Source: Phallusia fumigata (Eukaryota > Chordata > Ascidiacea > Phlebobranchia > Ascidiidae). From it: a stretch of 21,257 nucleotides of DNA. Numbering within the stretch: the stretch's first letter is position 1; every line of letters begins with the position of its first letter. The stretch covers positions 1-21,257 of the forward strand of contig QXVZ01022958.1 of NCBI GenBank assembly GCA_008931825.1, read 5' to 3'. The notes beneath the pieces are model-generated. The model worked only from the letters and a program-made list of their open reading frames with translations. It searched no databases and was not told the origin of the DNA. Both the position numbers and the translations under genes were made by a program. This document shows positions 20,600 through 21,257 of this stretch, piece by piece.

Positions 20600-21257
20600 T
20601 CAAAATGCAAGCAGTCAAAGGGCTGGGACGTGATCATGCTAAGTTTTCCCCGGTTGCCACTGCATCTTACAGACTGCTGCCAGAAATCAAACTTCTGAGT
20701 CAAATTACTGGTGATGATGCTAAGGAATTACAAGGTTGTTTTGCTCCTGGTGTTATTGGAATAAAACGCAATGATGAGAACAAAGAAGGGGCCTATGTTG
20801 TTTCGGCCAGGATGGATACATGTAGTAGGGAAGTGTTTAGGCATCCCAATTTGAAGGACAAAGTTCAGTTGTGCAAGGTCAAGGACCATTTTATCTACTC
20901 TGTAGAGTCCGCTGTTGGTTTGGCCCCTGACACTCTGGTTTCAGAGTCTATAAAAATTCTGATGGCAAAATGTCGATCATTTCTTCGTGAACTGGACAGT
21001 GCGCAAGACAAAGAGATGGATACCCAGTAAAAAGTTTCAGTAAAGAATCAATTGTCCAAACTGTTCCCATTTTCTGATGATTTCATGGCATATCATGCAT
21101 ATGTAGTGTTTTTGCTTTTTGAGTGACTGACTGGAATGACTCACAAACGATTTTTGTGATGTTGCTGGTCATTTCACAAACTTAACATCAGTTGAATCTG
21201 AAATATACAGGATCGCTTGATACACCATGATATTATTTTGAATATGGAAGTTTTACA
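20600..21257 (+). repeat. POLR1C: Second copy of the POLR1C 3' region (assembly duplicate or allele)
   Basis: Bases 20600-21257 repeat 1853-2510 without gaps. By eye I find three substitutions: A2176 to G at 20923 (Thr to Ala), C2181 to T at 20928 (silent) and A2252 to G at 20999 (Asn to Ser). The open frame 20605-21030 is therefore only the C-terminal 141 residues of POLR1C plus its 3' UTR, lacking any start. The copy begins exactly at the single N at 20599, where RECK is cut inside an exon. That fits a mis-scaffolded contig carrying the other allele better than a true partial gene duplication. Confidence 0.9.

Noticed and set aside
20605..21030. Second, short POLR1C gene
   Set aside because: It is a near-identical copy of the 3' part of 1243-2283, begins at an N inside RECK, and lacks a start and the N-terminal half.
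1..21257. CRISPR array, bacterial operon, phage or viral genes
   Set aside because: All recognised genes are spliced animal genes; there are no regular spaced repeats and no viral or prokaryotic proteins.

Overview
The window is animal nuclear DNA. It is AT-rich, with spliced genes, short introns and GT-AG junctions. The gene set (RECK, a stathmin-domain protein, prohibitin, POLR1C, UBE2G2), the compact layout, an overlapping two-ORF transcript unit and a tRNA-derived SINE suggest a tunicate, most likely Ciona. The species is inference; the gene identities come from reading the proteins.

Layout, left to right. (1) 73-345, minus: the first two coding exons of UBE2G2, running off the left edge. 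(2) 1050-2283, plus: a 68-aa COX14-like membrane protein whose end overlaps the start of single-exon POLR1C by 14 nt, which looks bicistronic. (3) 3113-3622, minus: an intronless UBE2D-like E2. (4) 4232-6032, plus: complete prohibitin-1 in 7 exons, 273 aa. (5) 6876-8127, minus: a stathmin-domain protein resembling STMND1, modelled in 5 exons (221 aa), starting with an N-acylation motif. (6) 9461-20598, minus: RECK, with 17 exons recovered in continuous frame (about 882 residues) from the middle of Cys-knot motif 2 to the GPI signal; the N-terminus is missing. (7) 20600-21257, plus: a second, near-identical copy of the POLR1C 3' part.

The two single-N positions (1041 and 20599) are assembly joins. 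A 113-bp perfect direct repeat abuts the first. At the second, RECK is cut inside an exon and sequence 1853-2510 reappears with 3 substitutions. Both look like unmerged contig overlaps or alleles, not biology, so neither the 106-aa double ORF at 936 nor the second POLR1C copy should be counted as a gene.

Functionally the genes are mostly unrelated housekeeping factors (ER-associated degradation E2, cytochrome oxidase assembly, RNA polymerase I/III, mitochondrial scaffold) next to RECK, a membrane-anchored metalloprotease and Wnt regulator. The points most worth checking are the overlapping COX14-like/POLR1C ORFs, two competing splice models in RECK Kazal 2, a possible 36-nt microexon in RECK, and a tRNA-derived SINE family with at least one complete and one decayed copy. 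I found no convincing new defence or mobile system.
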